DNA of 64,000 nucleotides from Parvibaculum sp. (GCF_019635935.1 NZ_JAHBYN010000001.1:992001-1056000), one strand, 5' to 3'. Counted from the stretch's first letter, positions 34,507 to 43,166 are shown. Notes: generated from the letters alone by a model not told the origin. Translations and numbers: made by a program.

Positions 34507-35328
34507 ATGCCCTTCCCCGACATCGACCCGGTGCTGATCCAGATCGGCCCCTTCGCCATCCGCTGGTACGCGCTCGCCTACATTGCCGGTCTGATCCTCG
34601 GCTGGCGCTATGTCGTGGCGCTCGCGGAGACGCCGCGGCTCTGGCCCGGCAAGTCGCCCGTCACGAGGCTCGATGTCGACGATGCGCTTCTGTGGGCGGC
34701 GCTCGGCGTCATTCTCGGCGGCCGCCTCGGCTATGTGCTGGTCTACAATCCCGGATACTTCTTTCAGAACCCGCTCGAAATTCTCTATGTCTGGCAGGGC
34801 GGCATGAGCTTCCACGGCGGCGCTTTCGGCGTCCTCGTCGCAATGCTCTGGTTCGCCCGCAGACGGGGCATATCCGGCCTGACGATGATGGACATTGTCA
34901 GCGCCGCGGCGCCCATCGGCCTCTTCTTCGGCCGCATCGCCAACTTCATCAATGCCGAACTCTGGGGCCGCGTCACCGACGCGCCCTGGGGCGTGATCTT
35001 TCCGGGCGCCGGCCCCTTCCCGCGCCACCCGAGCCAGCTTTACGAAGCGGCGCTCGAAGGCATCGTCCTGTTCTTCGTCCTGCGCCTGCTGACCCATCGT
35101 TTCGGCATGCTGCAGAAACCTGGCGTCGTCATGGGCGGCTTCATCGTGGGGTATGGCGTCGCGCGCACCATCGTCGAGTTTTTCCGCGAACCCGACGCAC
35201 AGATCGGTTTCCTCGCCGGCGATTGGCTGACCATGGGCATGATGCTGTCCATCCCGATGGCGTTGATCGGCGTCGCGATCGTTTGGAAATGCGCAAGCGC
35301 TCCGGCGCCGAAGCCGAAACGGAAATGA
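34507..35328 (+). CDS. lgt: Prolipoprotein diacylglyceryl transferase
   Basis: A 273-residue inner-membrane enzyme that transfers diacylglycerol from phosphatidylglycerol to the lipobox cysteine of prolipoproteins. Family marks are AIRWYALAYIAGLILGW, GGRLGYVLVYNPGYF, WQGGMSFHGGAFG with the catalytic His, and GRIANFINAELWGRVTD, the Lgt signature, with HPSQLYEA. Start MPFPDIDPVLIQIGPFAIRW matches the family. Its stop overlaps the midA start (ATGA). Several lipoproteins in this window are substrates in principle (Cys-lipobox genes at 1454, 37266, 52563). Confidence 0.96.
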   Translation: MPFPDIDPVLIQIGPFAIRWYALAYIAGLILGWRYVVALAETPRLWPGKSPVTRLDVDDALLWAALGVILGGRLGYVLVYNPGYFFQNPLEILYVWQGGMSFHGGAFGVLVAMLWFARRRGISGLTMMDIVSAAAPIGLFFGRIANFINAELWGRVTDAPWGVIFPGAGPFPRHPSQLYEAALEGIVLFFVLRLLTHRFGMLQKPGVVMGGFIVGYGVARTIVEFFREPDAQIGFLAGDWLTMGMMLSIPMALIGVAIVWKCASAPAPKPKRK

Positions 35329-36407
35329 CGGCGGACGCCACACCGCTCGCCCGCCACATCGCCCGGCTGATCGAGGAAACGGGGCCGATCCCGCTCTCCC
35401 ACTACATGGCGCTGGCGCTCGGCCATCCCGAACACGGCTACTACATGACGCGCGATCCGCTGGGCGCGCGCGGCGATTTCACGACCGCGCCGGAAATCAG
35501 CCAGATGTTCGGCGAACTGATCGGCCTCTGGTTGGCCGACATATGGGCGACGCAAGGCGCGCCCGCGTCCTTCCTGCTTGCCGAACTCGGCCCCGGCCGC
35601 GGCACTTTGATGGCCGATGCATTGCGCGCCATGCGCGCCGCGCCCGGCATGACCGACGCGGCCGAAATTCACTTCGTCGAAACGAGCCCGGTGCTGCGCA
35701 AAGCGCAAAGGGAGCGCGTTCCGCGGGCGACATGGCACGAGCGCATCGACACCTTGCCCGCAGGACCACTCTTCCTGATCGCCAATGAGTTCTTCGACGC
35801 GCTGCCGATCGTCCAGTACCAGCGCACCGAACGCGGCTGGTGCGAGCGGTATGTGGGCATCGCGGAAGGCCGCCTCGCACCGGTGCTCGCGCCGGTGCCG
35901 CTTCCCGGCGAGACCGGCCTGCCGCCTGCCATGCGCGCCGCGCCCCTTGGCGCCATCGCCGAAATTTCACCGGCATCGGCGGCGATCGCGCAAGCCATCG
36001 CCACACGCATCGCCGCGCAGGGCGGCGCGGCCTTGATCGTCGACTACGGCCATGCGCGAAGCGCGCCCGGCGACACGCTGCAGGCGCTGCGCGGCCACCA
36101 ATATGCCGACCCGTTCGCAGCACCCGGCGAGGCCGACCTGACGGCGCATGTCGATTTCGAAGCGCTGGCGAACGCCGTTCGTGCCGGTGGTGCGGCGGCG
36201 CATGGGCCCGTCGAACAAGGCGCGTTCCTGACGGCGCTCGGCATCGAGGCGCGCGCGGCAAACTTGCGCCGGCGCGCGACGGCGGCTCAGGCCCCCGACA
36301 TCGATGCGGGCTTGCGACGGTTGACCGCGCCCGGCGAGATGGGCAGCTTGTTCAAGGTGCTGGGGATCGTGCCGCGCGGCACGCCCACGCCCGCCGGATT
36401 TGTGTGA
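35325..36407 (+). CDS. MidA/NDUFAF7-family SAM-dependent methyltransferase (DUF185)
   Basis: A 360-residue DUF185 protein, homologue of mitochondrial NDUFAF7/MidA which dimethylates an arginine of a complex I subunit. Recognisable are the N-terminal ISHYMALALGHPEHGYYM-like segment, RDPLGARGDFTTAPEISQMFGE, SAM motif LLAELGPGRGTLMADALRA, and LIANEFFDALPI (post-motif with FDALPI). Methylation of NuoD/NDUFS2 is the inferred role in alphaproteobacteria. It overlaps lgt by 4 bases and precedes pgeF by 10 bases. Confidence 0.9.
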   Translation: MTADATPLARHIARLIEETGPIPLSHYMALALGHPEHGYYMTRDPLGARGDFTTAPEISQMFGELIGLWLADIWATQGAPASFLLAELGPGRGTLMADALRAMRAAPGMTDAAEIHFVETSPVLRKAQRERVPRATWHERIDTLPAGPLFLIANEFFDALPIVQYQRTERGWCERYVGIAEGRLAPVLAPVPLPGETGLPPAMRAAPLGAIAEISPASAAIAQAIATRIAAQGGAALIVDYGHARSAPGDTLQALRGHQYADPFAAPGEADLTAHVDFEALANAVRAGGAAAHGPVEQGAFLTALGIEARAANLRRRATAAQAPDIDAGLRRLTAPGEMGSLFKVLGIVPRGTPTPAGFV

Positions 36408-36417
36408 GAGAGCCTCC

Positions 36418-37188
36418 ATGCTGACCGCAAAGCCACTCGAAGTCGTCCCCCATGTCCGGCACGGATTTTTCACCCGCGAGGGTGGCGCGTCGAAAGGCAT
36501 CTATGCGTCGCTGAATTGCGGGCTCGGCTCGAACGACGACAGGGAGGCGGTGCTGAAAAACCGGGCAAGCGTCGCCCGGTCGCTCGGCGTCGAGCCTGAA
36601 AGCCTCGTCACCGTCCACCAGATCCACAGCGCCGATGTGGTTGAGGTTGCGGCGCCATGGACATGGGAAGAGGCGCCGCAAGCCGACGCAATGGTGACCG
36701 CCGCATCCGGCATTGTGCTGGGCGTGCTGGCCGCCGATTGCGCGCCGGTTCTTTTCGCCGACAAGAAAGCCCGCGTCGTCGGCGCGGCCCATGCGGGATG
36801 GAAGGGTGCGCTGACCGGCATCATGGAGGCGACGATCGAAGCGATGGAGAAGCTCGGCGCCACGCGGGGCAACATCGCCGCCGCCATCGGCCCCTGCATC
36901 TCGCGTGAGGCCTATGAGGTCGGCGCCGAATTCCGGATGCGCTTCCTCGATGCCGATGCCGAAAACGCCAAATGGTTCGGCACGTCCGAAAAGCCCGGTC
37001 ATTTCATGTTCGACCTGCCCGGATATGCCGAAGCGCGCCTTCACGCCGCCGACATCGGCGCGGTCGCGGTGCTCGGGCACTGCACCTATCGCGAGCGGGC
37101 GCGATTCTATTCCTATCGCCGCGCGACCCACCGGAACGAGCCCGATTACGGGCGGCAAATCTCCGCCATCGTGCTGCGCCCTGAATGA
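36418..37188 (+). CDS. pgeF: Peptidoglycan editing factor PgeF (laccase-domain, YfiH family)
   Basis: A 256-residue Cu/Zn-binding protein of the YfiH family. The metal triad is seen in VTVHQIHSADVVEV (first His), VLAADCAPVLF (Cys) and VGAAHAGWKGAL (His). The family removes incorrectly placed L-serine during peptidoglycan precursor synthesis in E. coli, and human FAMIN/LACC1 relatives act as purine nucleoside enzymes, so either activity is possible. ATG 36418 with GAGAGCC upstream is chosen. Order lgt-midA-pgeF is conserved in many alphaproteobacteria. Confidence 0.94.
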   Translation: MLTAKPLEVVPHVRHGFFTREGGASKGIYASLNCGLGSNDDREAVLKNRASVARSLGVEPESLVTVHQIHSADVVEVAAPWTWEEAPQADAMVTAASGIVLGVLAADCAPVLFADKKARVVGAAHAGWKGALTGIMEATIEAMEKLGATRGNIAAAIGPCISREAYEVGAEFRMRFLDADAENAKWFGTSEKPGHFMFDLPGYAEARLHAADIGAVAVLGHCTYRERARFYSYRRATHRNEPDYGRQISAIVLRPE

Positions 37189-37265
37189 ATGGCGGCCATC
37201 CGAATCGGACTAGACTAACGCCGAGGGCGCCCGCCGCCCGGGCGGGACACGAGAGGCTACCGGCG

Positions 37266-38279
37266 GTGCTGACAAATACGCGGCCAGAACTAGCGGAAAG
37301 CGCTCCGGGCTGGAAACAGACCGGCGCGCATCGCCTTCGCGTGGGCGCGGCCATCGCAATTTTCGCCATGGCGGCCTGTGCCGACGAGGCGGCATCGGAC
37401 CGCAACGCACAGCGTGAAACCGACGCGACGGTCGCAAGCGCGGCCCCGTCCGCCGCGACCCCCGGCATTGCGATTGCGGCGCTGAGCGGCGTGCCCGACA
37501 CGGAAGCGAATATTTTCGCCGCGCTGCTGAAGGAAGAAACCGCGAGACTTCGGTTGCCGGTCGCAATCGGCGGCGCCGGCACATACGAAGTGTCGGGCGC
37601 GATGGGCGCCGGCAAAAATGCCGACGGCGCCTATGTCGTGACCGTCATCGATGTGCACGACGCATCCGGCGAACGCGTGCATCGGGTCGTCAACGAGGAA
37701 ACCCTGCCGCTTCGCGCCGAGGGCGGCGATCCATGGTCCAGTATCGGCCGGGCCGACTTGCGGCGCATCGCAAGCGACGCGGCCTCGAAACTTGCCGTCT
37801 GGTATTCAGGTCAAATCGAGGCGCAGGGCGGCATGCAGGCGGCGGGTGAAAACATCGACACCATCGTCACCGGCAGCATCGCGCCCGGCACGGCGCGGGC
37901 GCCGCTCCCGCAAACGAACAACCGCCTGCCTTTCAAGGTCATCGTCGGCGCAGCACCAGGCGACGGCAACCAGGCGCTTTCCCGCGCGCTCGACAGTGCG
38001 CTCGCGCGCCGGGTGCCGACGGCAACCTGGTTGCGGGACGACGGCTACAAGGTCGAGGGAAGCGTCGTCACCGCATCGCGCGCAGACGGCCGCACCGACG
38101 TTTCGATCCGCTGGGTCGTGACATCGGCCGAGGGCGAAACGCTGGGCGAGGTGAACCAGAAAAATGCGACCGACGCAGCGCAGATCGCCGGGCGCTGGGG
38201 CAAGCTCGCCGAGAGCGCCGCGGAGGCCGCCGCCGAGGGGGTGATGGCATTGCTGGCGCCGTCGCGCGGCCAATCCTGA
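37266..38279 (+). CDS. Predicted lipoprotein of unknown function
   Basis: A 337-residue exported protein starting at GTG 37266 (GAGAGG upstream). After basic residues HRLRV comes the signal helix GAAIAIFAMAAC with a lipobox-like AMAAC near residue 38. The mature part alternates strands and Ala-rich helices, with GIAIAALSGVPDTEANIFAA and a second similar half starting FKVIVGAAPGDGNQALSRALD, indicating an internal duplication; the ALSxALD-like blocks may bind ligand. I do not recognise a family. The lgt-midA-pgeF context suggests an envelope role. Confidence 0.75.
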   Translation: MLTNTRPELAESAPGWKQTGAHRLRVGAAIAIFAMAACADEAASDRNAQRETDATVASAAPSAATPGIAIAALSGVPDTEANIFAALLKEETARLRLPVAIGGAGTYEVSGAMGAGKNADGAYVVTVIDVHDASGERVHRVVNEETLPLRAEGGDPWSSIGRADLRRIASDAASKLAVWYSGQIEAQGGMQAAGENIDTIVTGSIAPGTARAPLPQTNNRLPFKVIVGAAPGDGNQALSRALDSALARRVPTATWLRDDGYKVEGSVVTASRADGRTDVSIRWVVTSAEGETLGEVNQKNATDAAQIAGRWGKLAESAAEAAAEGVMALLAPSRGQS

Positions 38280-38330
38280 TTGCGCGAGAATGCCCTGAAA
38301 ACAGGCAGTTTCGGGCCGGAAGTTTGCGTG

Positions 38331-38359
38331 TTTACAGGGTCGGGCCCCCTTGTTACAAC
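38331..38359 (+). promoter_or_regulatory. Promoter of prs
   Basis: TTTACA (38331-38336) and TACAAC (38354-38359) are exactly 17 bp apart, about 90 bases before the prs ATG. Confidence 0.55.
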
Positions 38360-38446
38360 GCGCTCGCGCCGTCACCGGCCTGTCACGTTTCCGGCAGGAC
38401 CGTCGCGGCGATTTGAAGTTCAGGGGCGAAGCGCGGGGATCACGGC

Positions 38447-39382
38447 ATGAAACTGGTCGCAGGCAATTCAAACCGGGCGCTTGCCGAAGCGATCGCCGCC
38501 TACCTCAACCTGCCACTTACAAAATCCGTCGTCCGACGCTTCGCGGACATGGAAATCTTCGTCGAAATCCAGGAGAACGTCCGCGGCGAAGACGTCTTCG
38601 TGATCCAGTCGACATCCTATCCCGCCAACGACCACCTGATGGAAACGTTGATCATCATGGATGCGCTCAGGCGCGCATCCGCACGGCGCATCACGGCGGT
38701 GATCCCTTATTTCGGCTATGCGCGGCAGGACCGCAAGCCCGGCGCGCGCACACCGATCTCGGCCAAGCTCGTCGCCAATCTGGTGACGACGGCCGGCGCC
38801 GACCGCGTGCTGACGCTCGACCTCCATGCGGGGCAGATACAGGGCTTCTTCGACATTCCGACCGACAATCTTTTCGCCGCGCCCGTTCTGACACGCGACA
38901 TCGAGCAGCACTATGCGGCCAACGGCAATGTAATGATCGTCTCGCCGGATGTCGGCGGCGTGGTGCGCGCCCGCGCCATCGCCAAACGCATCGGCGCCGA
39001 CCTCGCCATCGTCGACAAGCGCCGCGAACGCGCCGGCGAATCCGAAGTGATGAACATTATCGGCGACGTCAAAGGCCGCTCCTGCATCCTGGTCGACGAC
39101 ATCGTCGATAGCGCCGGCACCCTCTGCAACGCGGCCGACGCGCTGCTCAAGGCGGGCGCCACCGAAGTCTCCGCCTATGTCACCCATGGCGTTCTTTCCG
39201 GCGGCGCCGTCGCCCGCGTCTCGGCTTCGCAATTGAAGGAACTGGTCATCACGGATTCGATCCAGGCGACGGAAGCCGTCCGCGTCAGCCACAACATCCG
39301 CGTCGTGACGATCGCCCCGCTGATCGGCGAGGCCATGCGCCGGACCGCCGAGGAACGCTCGGTTTCGAGCCTGTTCGACTGA
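38447..39382 (+). CDS. prs: Ribose-phosphate pyrophosphokinase
   Basis: A 311-residue PRPP synthetase that converts ribose 5-phosphate and ATP to PRPP for nucleotide, histidine and tryptophan synthesis. Blocks are [75 protein letters not shown] and the PRPP loop [18 protein letters not shown]. Class I length. It has its own promoter and is followed by the rplY-pth-ychF operon. Apt at 45281-45808 uses its product. Confidence 0.97.
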   Translation: MKLVAGNSNRALAEAIAAYLNLPLTKSVVRRFADMEIFVEIQENVRGEDVFVIQSTSYPANDHLMETLIIMDALRRASARRITAVIPYFGYARQDRKPGARTPISAKLVANLVTTAGADRVLTLDLHAGQIQGFFDIPTDNLFAAPVLTRDIEQHYAANGNVMIVSPDVGGVVRARAIAKRIGADLAIVDKRRERAGESEVMNIIGDVKGRSCILVDDIVDSAGTLCNAADALLKAGATEVSAYVTHGVLSGGAVARVSASQLKELVITDSIQATEAVRVSHNIRVVTIAPLIGEAMRRTAEERSVSSLFD

Positions 39383-39415
39383 CGGCAAGGCCTCCGGCGC
39401 CCCACCCCGCCCCGG

Positions 39416-39444
39416 TTGAGTTTTGCCCGATTGGCGGCTATAAG
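39416..39444 (+). promoter_or_regulatory. Promoter of the rplY-pth-ychF operon
   Basis: TTGAGT (39416-39421) and TATAAG (39439-39444) are spaced 17 bp. The start site near 39451 yields an 84-base leader. Confidence 0.6.
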
Positions 39445-39445
39445 G

Positions 39446-39520
39446 CCCGCAATCCCGCACTTCCACACCCCTGGAGGAGACTTGCGGGTCATCGAATGGG
39501 CCCTTAAGGCCCTGTTTTTA
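39446..39520 (+). terminator. Attenuator-like leader of rplY
   Basis: CCCGCAA (39446-39452) can pair with TTGCGGG (39482-39488), and a second hairpin GGGCC-CTTAA-GGCCC (39498-39512) is followed by TGTTTTTA, the form of a short intrinsic terminator, only 15 bases before the rplY ATG. Such a structure in the leader of a ribosomal protein gene suggests attenuation or autoregulation. Confidence 0.45.
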
Positions 39521-39534
39521 TTGGAGATTTTGTC

Positions 39535-40188
39535 ATGGCCGAGACCCAGATTCTCGCTGCCGAGACGCGCGAGAAAGGCAGCAAGGGGGCTGTCCGCTCG
39601 CTCCGTCGCGAAGGCCGCGTTCCCGCCGTCATCTATGGCGACAAGAAGTCGCCCGAACTGATCGCCGTCAGCTACAAGGACGTGACGACGCTCTACCAGA
39701 CCGGCACCTTCATGAGCCATGTGCTCGACGTCGACATCAACGGCAAGAAGGAACGCGTGATCCCGCGCGACGTGCAGTTCGAACCGGTGCGCGACTTCAT
39801 CATTCATGTCGACTTCCTGCGCCTCGGCAAGAACGCGACCGTCACCGTCGACGTGCCCGTGCACTTCCACAACCACGAAGCTTCGCCCGGCCTGAAAGCC
39901 GGCGGTGTACTGAACATCGTGCGCCACGAGGTCGAACTGATCTGCCCGGCCGACGCGATCCCCGAGCAGCTCGACATCGACCTCACCGGCTACGAGATGG
40001 GAACTTCGATTCATATTTCGGCCGTCAAGCTGGCGTCGAATGTGAAGCCGACCATTACCGACCGCGACTTCACCATCGCGACCATCGCCGCGCCGGCCGC
40101 CGTGGTTTCGGCCGAGGCGAGCGCCGAAGCGGCACCTGCCGAAGCGGAGAAGACGGACGAGGAGAAGTCTTCCGACAAGGAAGACTGA
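39535..40188 (+). CDS. rplY: 50S ribosomal protein L25/general stress protein Ctc
   Basis: A 217-residue L25 of the long Ctc type. It binds 5S rRNA through the N-terminal domain (LAAETREKGSKGAVRSLRREG near 6-26 and VPAVIYGDKKSPE), and has the extra C-terminal TL5-like domain (FHNHEASPGLKAGGVLNIVRHE from about 115). An acidic Glu/Lys-rich tail ends the protein. Starts MAETQILAAETREKG after TTGGAG. First gene of rplY-pth-ychF, a very common bacterial order, with 26 bases to pth. Confidence 0.96.
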   Translation: MAETQILAAETREKGSKGAVRSLRREGRVPAVIYGDKKSPELIAVSYKDVTTLYQTGTFMSHVLDVDINGKKERVIPRDVQFEPVRDFIIHVDFLRLGKNATVTVDVPVHFHNHEASPGLKAGGVLNIVRHEVELICPADAIPEQLDIDLTGYEMGTSIHISAVKLASNVKPTITDRDFTIATIAAPAAVVSAEASAEAAPAEAEKTDEEKSSDKED

Positions 40189-40214
40189 TCCGCGTGGCCT
40201 GAAAGGAGCCGGCG

Positions 40215-40835
40215 ATGATCCTGCTCGTCGGTCTCGGAAATCCGGGCGAGAAATACGCCCGCAACCGCCACAACATCGGTTTCATGGCGGCGGACGAGAT
40301 CGTTCGCCGCCATTCCTTTGCCGCGCCGCGCGCGCGCTTTCAGGGGCTCGTCTCGGAAGGTACGCTCGATGGCGAAAAGGCCATCGTGCTGAAACCGACG
40401 ACCTACATGAACGAGAGCGGGCGCGCCGTCGGCGAGGCGATGCGCTTCTACAAGATCGAGCCCGCCGACGTGATCGTCTTCCACGACGAACTCGACCTCG
40501 CGCCGGCGAAGCTGCGCATCAAGACCGGCGGCGGAACGGCGGGCCACAACGGCATCCGCTCGATCGCCGCACATATCGGTCCCGACTTCCGCCGTGTACG
40601 GATCGGTATCGGTCATCCGGGTGAGAAGGAGCGCGTGCTGGGCGCGGTGCTGGGCGACTTCTCGAAGGCCGAAATAAAGGACTGGGTGGAGCCGCTGATC
40701 GACGCGATTGCGGATGCCGCGCCGCTGCTGGCCGAAGGCAAGGACGCCACATTCGCCAACAAGGTGCATCTGGCGCTCAACCCCGAACCGCCGAAGACGA
40801 AGAAGATCGACAAGACAAAGAACGGAGATGCGTGA
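40215..40835 (+). CDS. pth: Peptidyl-tRNA hydrolase
   Basis: A 206-residue enzyme that frees tRNA from peptidyl-tRNA dropped by ribosomes. The N-terminus [20 protein letters not shown] contains the conserved Asn and catalytic His. [20 protein letters not shown] and [18 protein letters not shown] are the other signature blocks. The Lys-rich tail [13 protein letters not shown] extends slightly beyond E. coli Pth. AAAGGAGC lies ahead of ATG 40215. It is followed after 3 bases by ychF. Confidence 0.96.
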   Translation: MILLVGLGNPGEKYARNRHNIGFMAADEIVRRHSFAAPRARFQGLVSEGTLDGEKAIVLKPTTYMNESGRAVGEAMRFYKIEPADVIVFHDELDLAPAKLRIKTGGGTAGHNGIRSIAAHIGPDFRRVRIGIGHPGEKERVLGAVLGDFSKAEIKDWVEPLIDAIADAAPLLAEGKDATFANKVHLALNPEPPKTKKIDKTKNGDA

Positions 40836-40838
40836 GCC

Positions 40839-41948
40839 ATGGGTTTCCAATGCGGCATTGTCGGACTGCCGAATGTCGGCAAATCGACGCTTTTCAACGC
40901 GCTGACGCAGACCGCCGCCGCGCAGGCCGCGAACTATCCCTTCTGCACCATCGAACCGAATGTCGGCGAAGTGGCGGTGCCCGATGCGCGGCTCGACGAA
41001 CTGGCGCGCATTGCGAAGAGCAAGGAAATCATCCCGACACGGCTGACCTTCGTCGATATCGCAGGCCTCGTGAAAGGCGCGTCGAAAGGCGAAGGCCTCG
41101 GCAACCAGTTTCTCGCAACAATCCGCGAGGTGGACGCGGTCGCCTATGTGCTGCGCTGCTTTGTCGACGACGACATCACCCATGTCGAGAACCGCATCGA
41201 CCCGCTGGCCGACGCCGAAATCGTCGAGACGGAATTGATGCTCGCCGATCTCGACAGCCTCGAAAAGCGCGCGGCGGCTGCCGAAAAAAAGGCGAAGGCC
41301 GGCGACAAGGAAGCCAAACAGCTTTTCGATCTGATGCATGTGGCGCTTGAACTTCTGCGCGAGGGCAAGCCGGCGCGGATCGCGACGGCGCAGGGGAAAA
41401 TCTCCGCCGAGGACATGAAGGCCTGGGAGGGGCTCAACCTGCTGACCTCGAAGCCGGTGCTCTATGTCTGCAACGTGGAAGAGGCTTCGGCCGCGACCGG
41501 CAACGAACACTCGAAGGCGGTCGAAACGCGCGCCAAGGCCGAAGGCGCGCAATCGGTCGTCATCTCGGCGCGTATCGAGGAAGAGATCGCGCAACTGCCG
41601 GCCGAGGACCGCAAGGAATATCTCGAAACGCTGGGCCTCGCCGAGCCGGGCCTCGCGCGTCTGATCCGCTCCGGCTATGCACTTCTCGATCTCATCACCT
41701 ATTTTACGGTGGGACCGAAAGAAACGCGCGCCTGGACGATCACGCGCGGCACACGCGCGCCCGCCGCCGCCGGCGTCATCCACACCGACTTCGAAAAGGG
41801 CTTCATCCGTGCAGAGACGATTGCCTATGAGGACTATGTGAAGCTTGGCGGCGAACAGGGCGCGAAGGATGCCGGCAAGATGCGTCTGGAAGGCAAGGAA
41901 TATGTGGTGCAGGACGGCGATGTGATGCATTTCCGGTTTGCCAATTGA
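40839..41948 (+). CDS. ychF: YchF-family redox-regulated ATPase
   Basis: A 369-residue Obg-like P-loop protein that hydrolyses ATP in preference to GTP and binds ribosomes. The P-loop is IVGLPNVGKSTLFNALT, switch region NYPFCTIEPNVGEV, DIAGLVKGASKGEGLGNQFL (G3), a coiled-coil insertion around 130-200, and a C-terminal TGS domain (DLITYFTVGPKETRAWTI; EYVVQDGDVMHFRF). Its start is coupled to the pth stop. The 3' end is followed by the repeat-rich region at 41998-42168. Confidence 0.96.
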   Translation: MGFQCGIVGLPNVGKSTLFNALTQTAAAQAANYPFCTIEPNVGEVAVPDARLDELARIAKSKEIIPTRLTFVDIAGLVKGASKGEGLGNQFLATIREVDAVAYVLRCFVDDDITHVENRIDPLADAEIVETELMLADLDSLEKRAAAAEKKAKAGDKEAKQLFDLMHVALELLREGKPARIATAQGKISAEDMKAWEGLNLLTSKPVLYVCNVEEASAATGNEHSKAVETRAKAEGAQSVVISARIEEEIAQLPAEDRKEYLETLGLAEPGLARLIRSGYALLDLITYFTVGPKETRAWTITRGTRAPAAAGVIHTDFEKGFIRAETIAYEDYVKLGGEQGAKDAGKMRLEGKEYVVQDGDVMHFRFAN

Positions 41949-41997
41949 GGAGCGGAAACGCCATCCGATCACACCTCCGGCGGCCGGGGATAACCCG

Positions 41998-42066
41998 GTT
42001 TGTGACAGTCGAAAACGGCAGAAAAAACCCTCACTGTCACTGAACTGTCAAAACACTGTCACAAAC
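41998..42066. promoter_or_regulatory. Inverted and phased direct repeats upstream of the MaoC operon (probable operator)
   Basis: A perfect 12-bp inverted repeat, GTTTGTGACAGT (41998-42009) and ACTGTCACAAAC (42055-42066), encloses three identical ACTGTCA heptamers at 42033, 42044 and 42055, spaced exactly 11 bp. A fourth, inverted copy (TGACAGT) is at 42003. Further downstream CCGGTTT recurs at 41995, 42098 and 42162, the last two within ATCCCCGGTTT. Helical-turn spacing suggests cooperative binding of a regulator. The binding protein is unknown. Confidence 0.6.
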
Positions 42067-42188
42067 GGGATTTCGGGCGCCGCGAAAAAAGTAATCCCCG
42101 GTTTCGGACGGCGGCGAAAACGCCACGGCGGCGATTCGGAGACGGGGAAAATAATTTATCCCCGGTTTTGCGAGAGGCGCACAGAACG

Positions 42189-42662
42189 ATGACCCAACCG
42201 AAATACTACTGGGAGGACTTCCGCCTCGGCGAGACGGTGGAGTTCGGCCGGAAGCTGGTGACGAAGGAGGAGATCGTCGAATTCGCGTCCGAGTTCGACG
42301 CGCAACCCTTCCATCTCGACGAGGAAGCGGCGAAGGCCTCGATCCTGGGCGGGCTCTGCGCGAGCGGATGGCACACTTGCGCAATGCTGATGCGGATGAT
42401 GTGCGACGGCTACATCCTCGAAAGCGCCTCGATGGGCGCGCCGGGCGTCGACGAAGTGCGCTGGAAGAAGCCGGTCTATGTGGGCGATGTGCTCCGTGTA
42501 CGGCGCACCTGCACCGAACGACGCGCCTCGAAAAGCCGCCCGGAAATGGGCCTGACGAAATTCCTGATCGAAATGCTGAACCAGAAGGACGAGGTGGTGC
42601 TGACCTCGCTCGGCTGGGCGATGTACGGACGCCGCCATCCCGGCGCCCCGGCGGAGGAATAG
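42189..42662 (+). CDS. MaoC-family hydratase/dehydratase (1)
   Basis: A 157-residue hotdog-fold protein of the MaoC/R-specific enoyl-CoA hydratase group. The catalytic Asp-His pair lies in EFDAQPFHLDEEAAKAS (about 35-51), followed by LCASGWHTCAMLMRMM and DEVRWKKPVYVGDVLRV. It should hydrate or dehydrate an acyl-CoA or related thioester. Three bases separate it from a paralogue encoding a second MaoC protein, and the two may form a heterodimer, as in some two-gene MaoC dehydratases. Start MTQPKYYWEDFRLGE is preferred to an ATG 21 bases upstream. Confidence 0.9.
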   Translation: MTQPKYYWEDFRLGETVEFGRKLVTKEEIVEFASEFDAQPFHLDEEAAKASILGGLCASGWHTCAMLMRMMCDGYILESASMGAPGVDEVRWKKPVYVGDVLRVRRTCTERRASKSRPEMGLTKFLIEMLNQKDEVVLTSLGWAMYGRRHPGAPAEE

Positions 42663-42664
42663 GC

Positions 42665-43141
42665 ATGCCCTGGTTCGAAGACATCGAGATCGGCGCGCAT
42701 ACGGAACTCGGACCCTACACCTTCACCGAGGAAGAAATCATCCGCTTCGCGGCCAAATACGATCCGCAATATTTCCATATCGACGCGGAAGCGGCGAAAG
42801 CCGGCCCCTTTGGCGGGCTGACGGCGAGCGGCTGGCACACGACCGCCACCTGGATGAAAATGATGATCCGTTCACGGACGGGCCGCGACGATCCGCCCGA
42901 CGAGACGGGGCGCAAGCCCGCTGGCGGCCCCTCGCCCGGTTTTCTCGACATGAAATGGCCGGCCCCGGTGCGCCCGGGCGACACGATCACATATTCGTCA
43001 ACGGTGATCGAGAAAATCGAAATGAAATCGCGGCCACAATGGGGCATCATCCGGAGCCGAAACATCGGCATCAACCAGCATGGGCAAACGGTGCTCGAAT
43101 TTACCGGACAGGGCATGATCGAGCGCCGCAATCCGGGCTGA
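42665..43141 (+). CDS. MaoC-family hydratase/dehydratase (2)
   Basis: A 158-residue MaoC hotdog protein. The active-site block is KYDPQYFHIDAEAAKAGPFGG (conserved Asp, His near 32-40), and LTASGWHTTATWMKMM and DMKWPAPVRPGDTITYSS follow. It resembles the preceding paralogue in layout, though it has an insertion rich in charged and Gly/Pro residues at about 75-97. AGGC precedes ATG 42665. Both MaoC genes and the downstream dienelactone hydrolase gene likely form one operon under the repeat region at 41998-42168. Confidence 0.9.
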   Translation: MPWFEDIEIGAHTELGPYTFTEEEIIRFAAKYDPQYFHIDAEAAKAGPFGGLTASGWHTTATWMKMMIRSRTGRDDPPDETGRKPAGGPSPGFLDMKWPAPVRPGDTITYSSTVIEKIEMKSRPQWGIIRSRNIGINQHGQTVLEFTGQGMIERRNPG

Positions 43142-43166
43142 CAAGAAACGCAAAAGGGAGGAAGCG

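Noticed and set aside
40011..41972. A 653-codon minus-strand open frame across rplY, pth and ychF
   Set aside because: It crosses three well recognised plus-strand genes and their gaps; composition is that of a shadow frame.
42033..42061. The phased heptamers as a CRISPR array
   Set aside because: Repeat units are 7 bases with 4-base gaps, far below CRISPR repeat and spacer sizes, and no cas genes are near.
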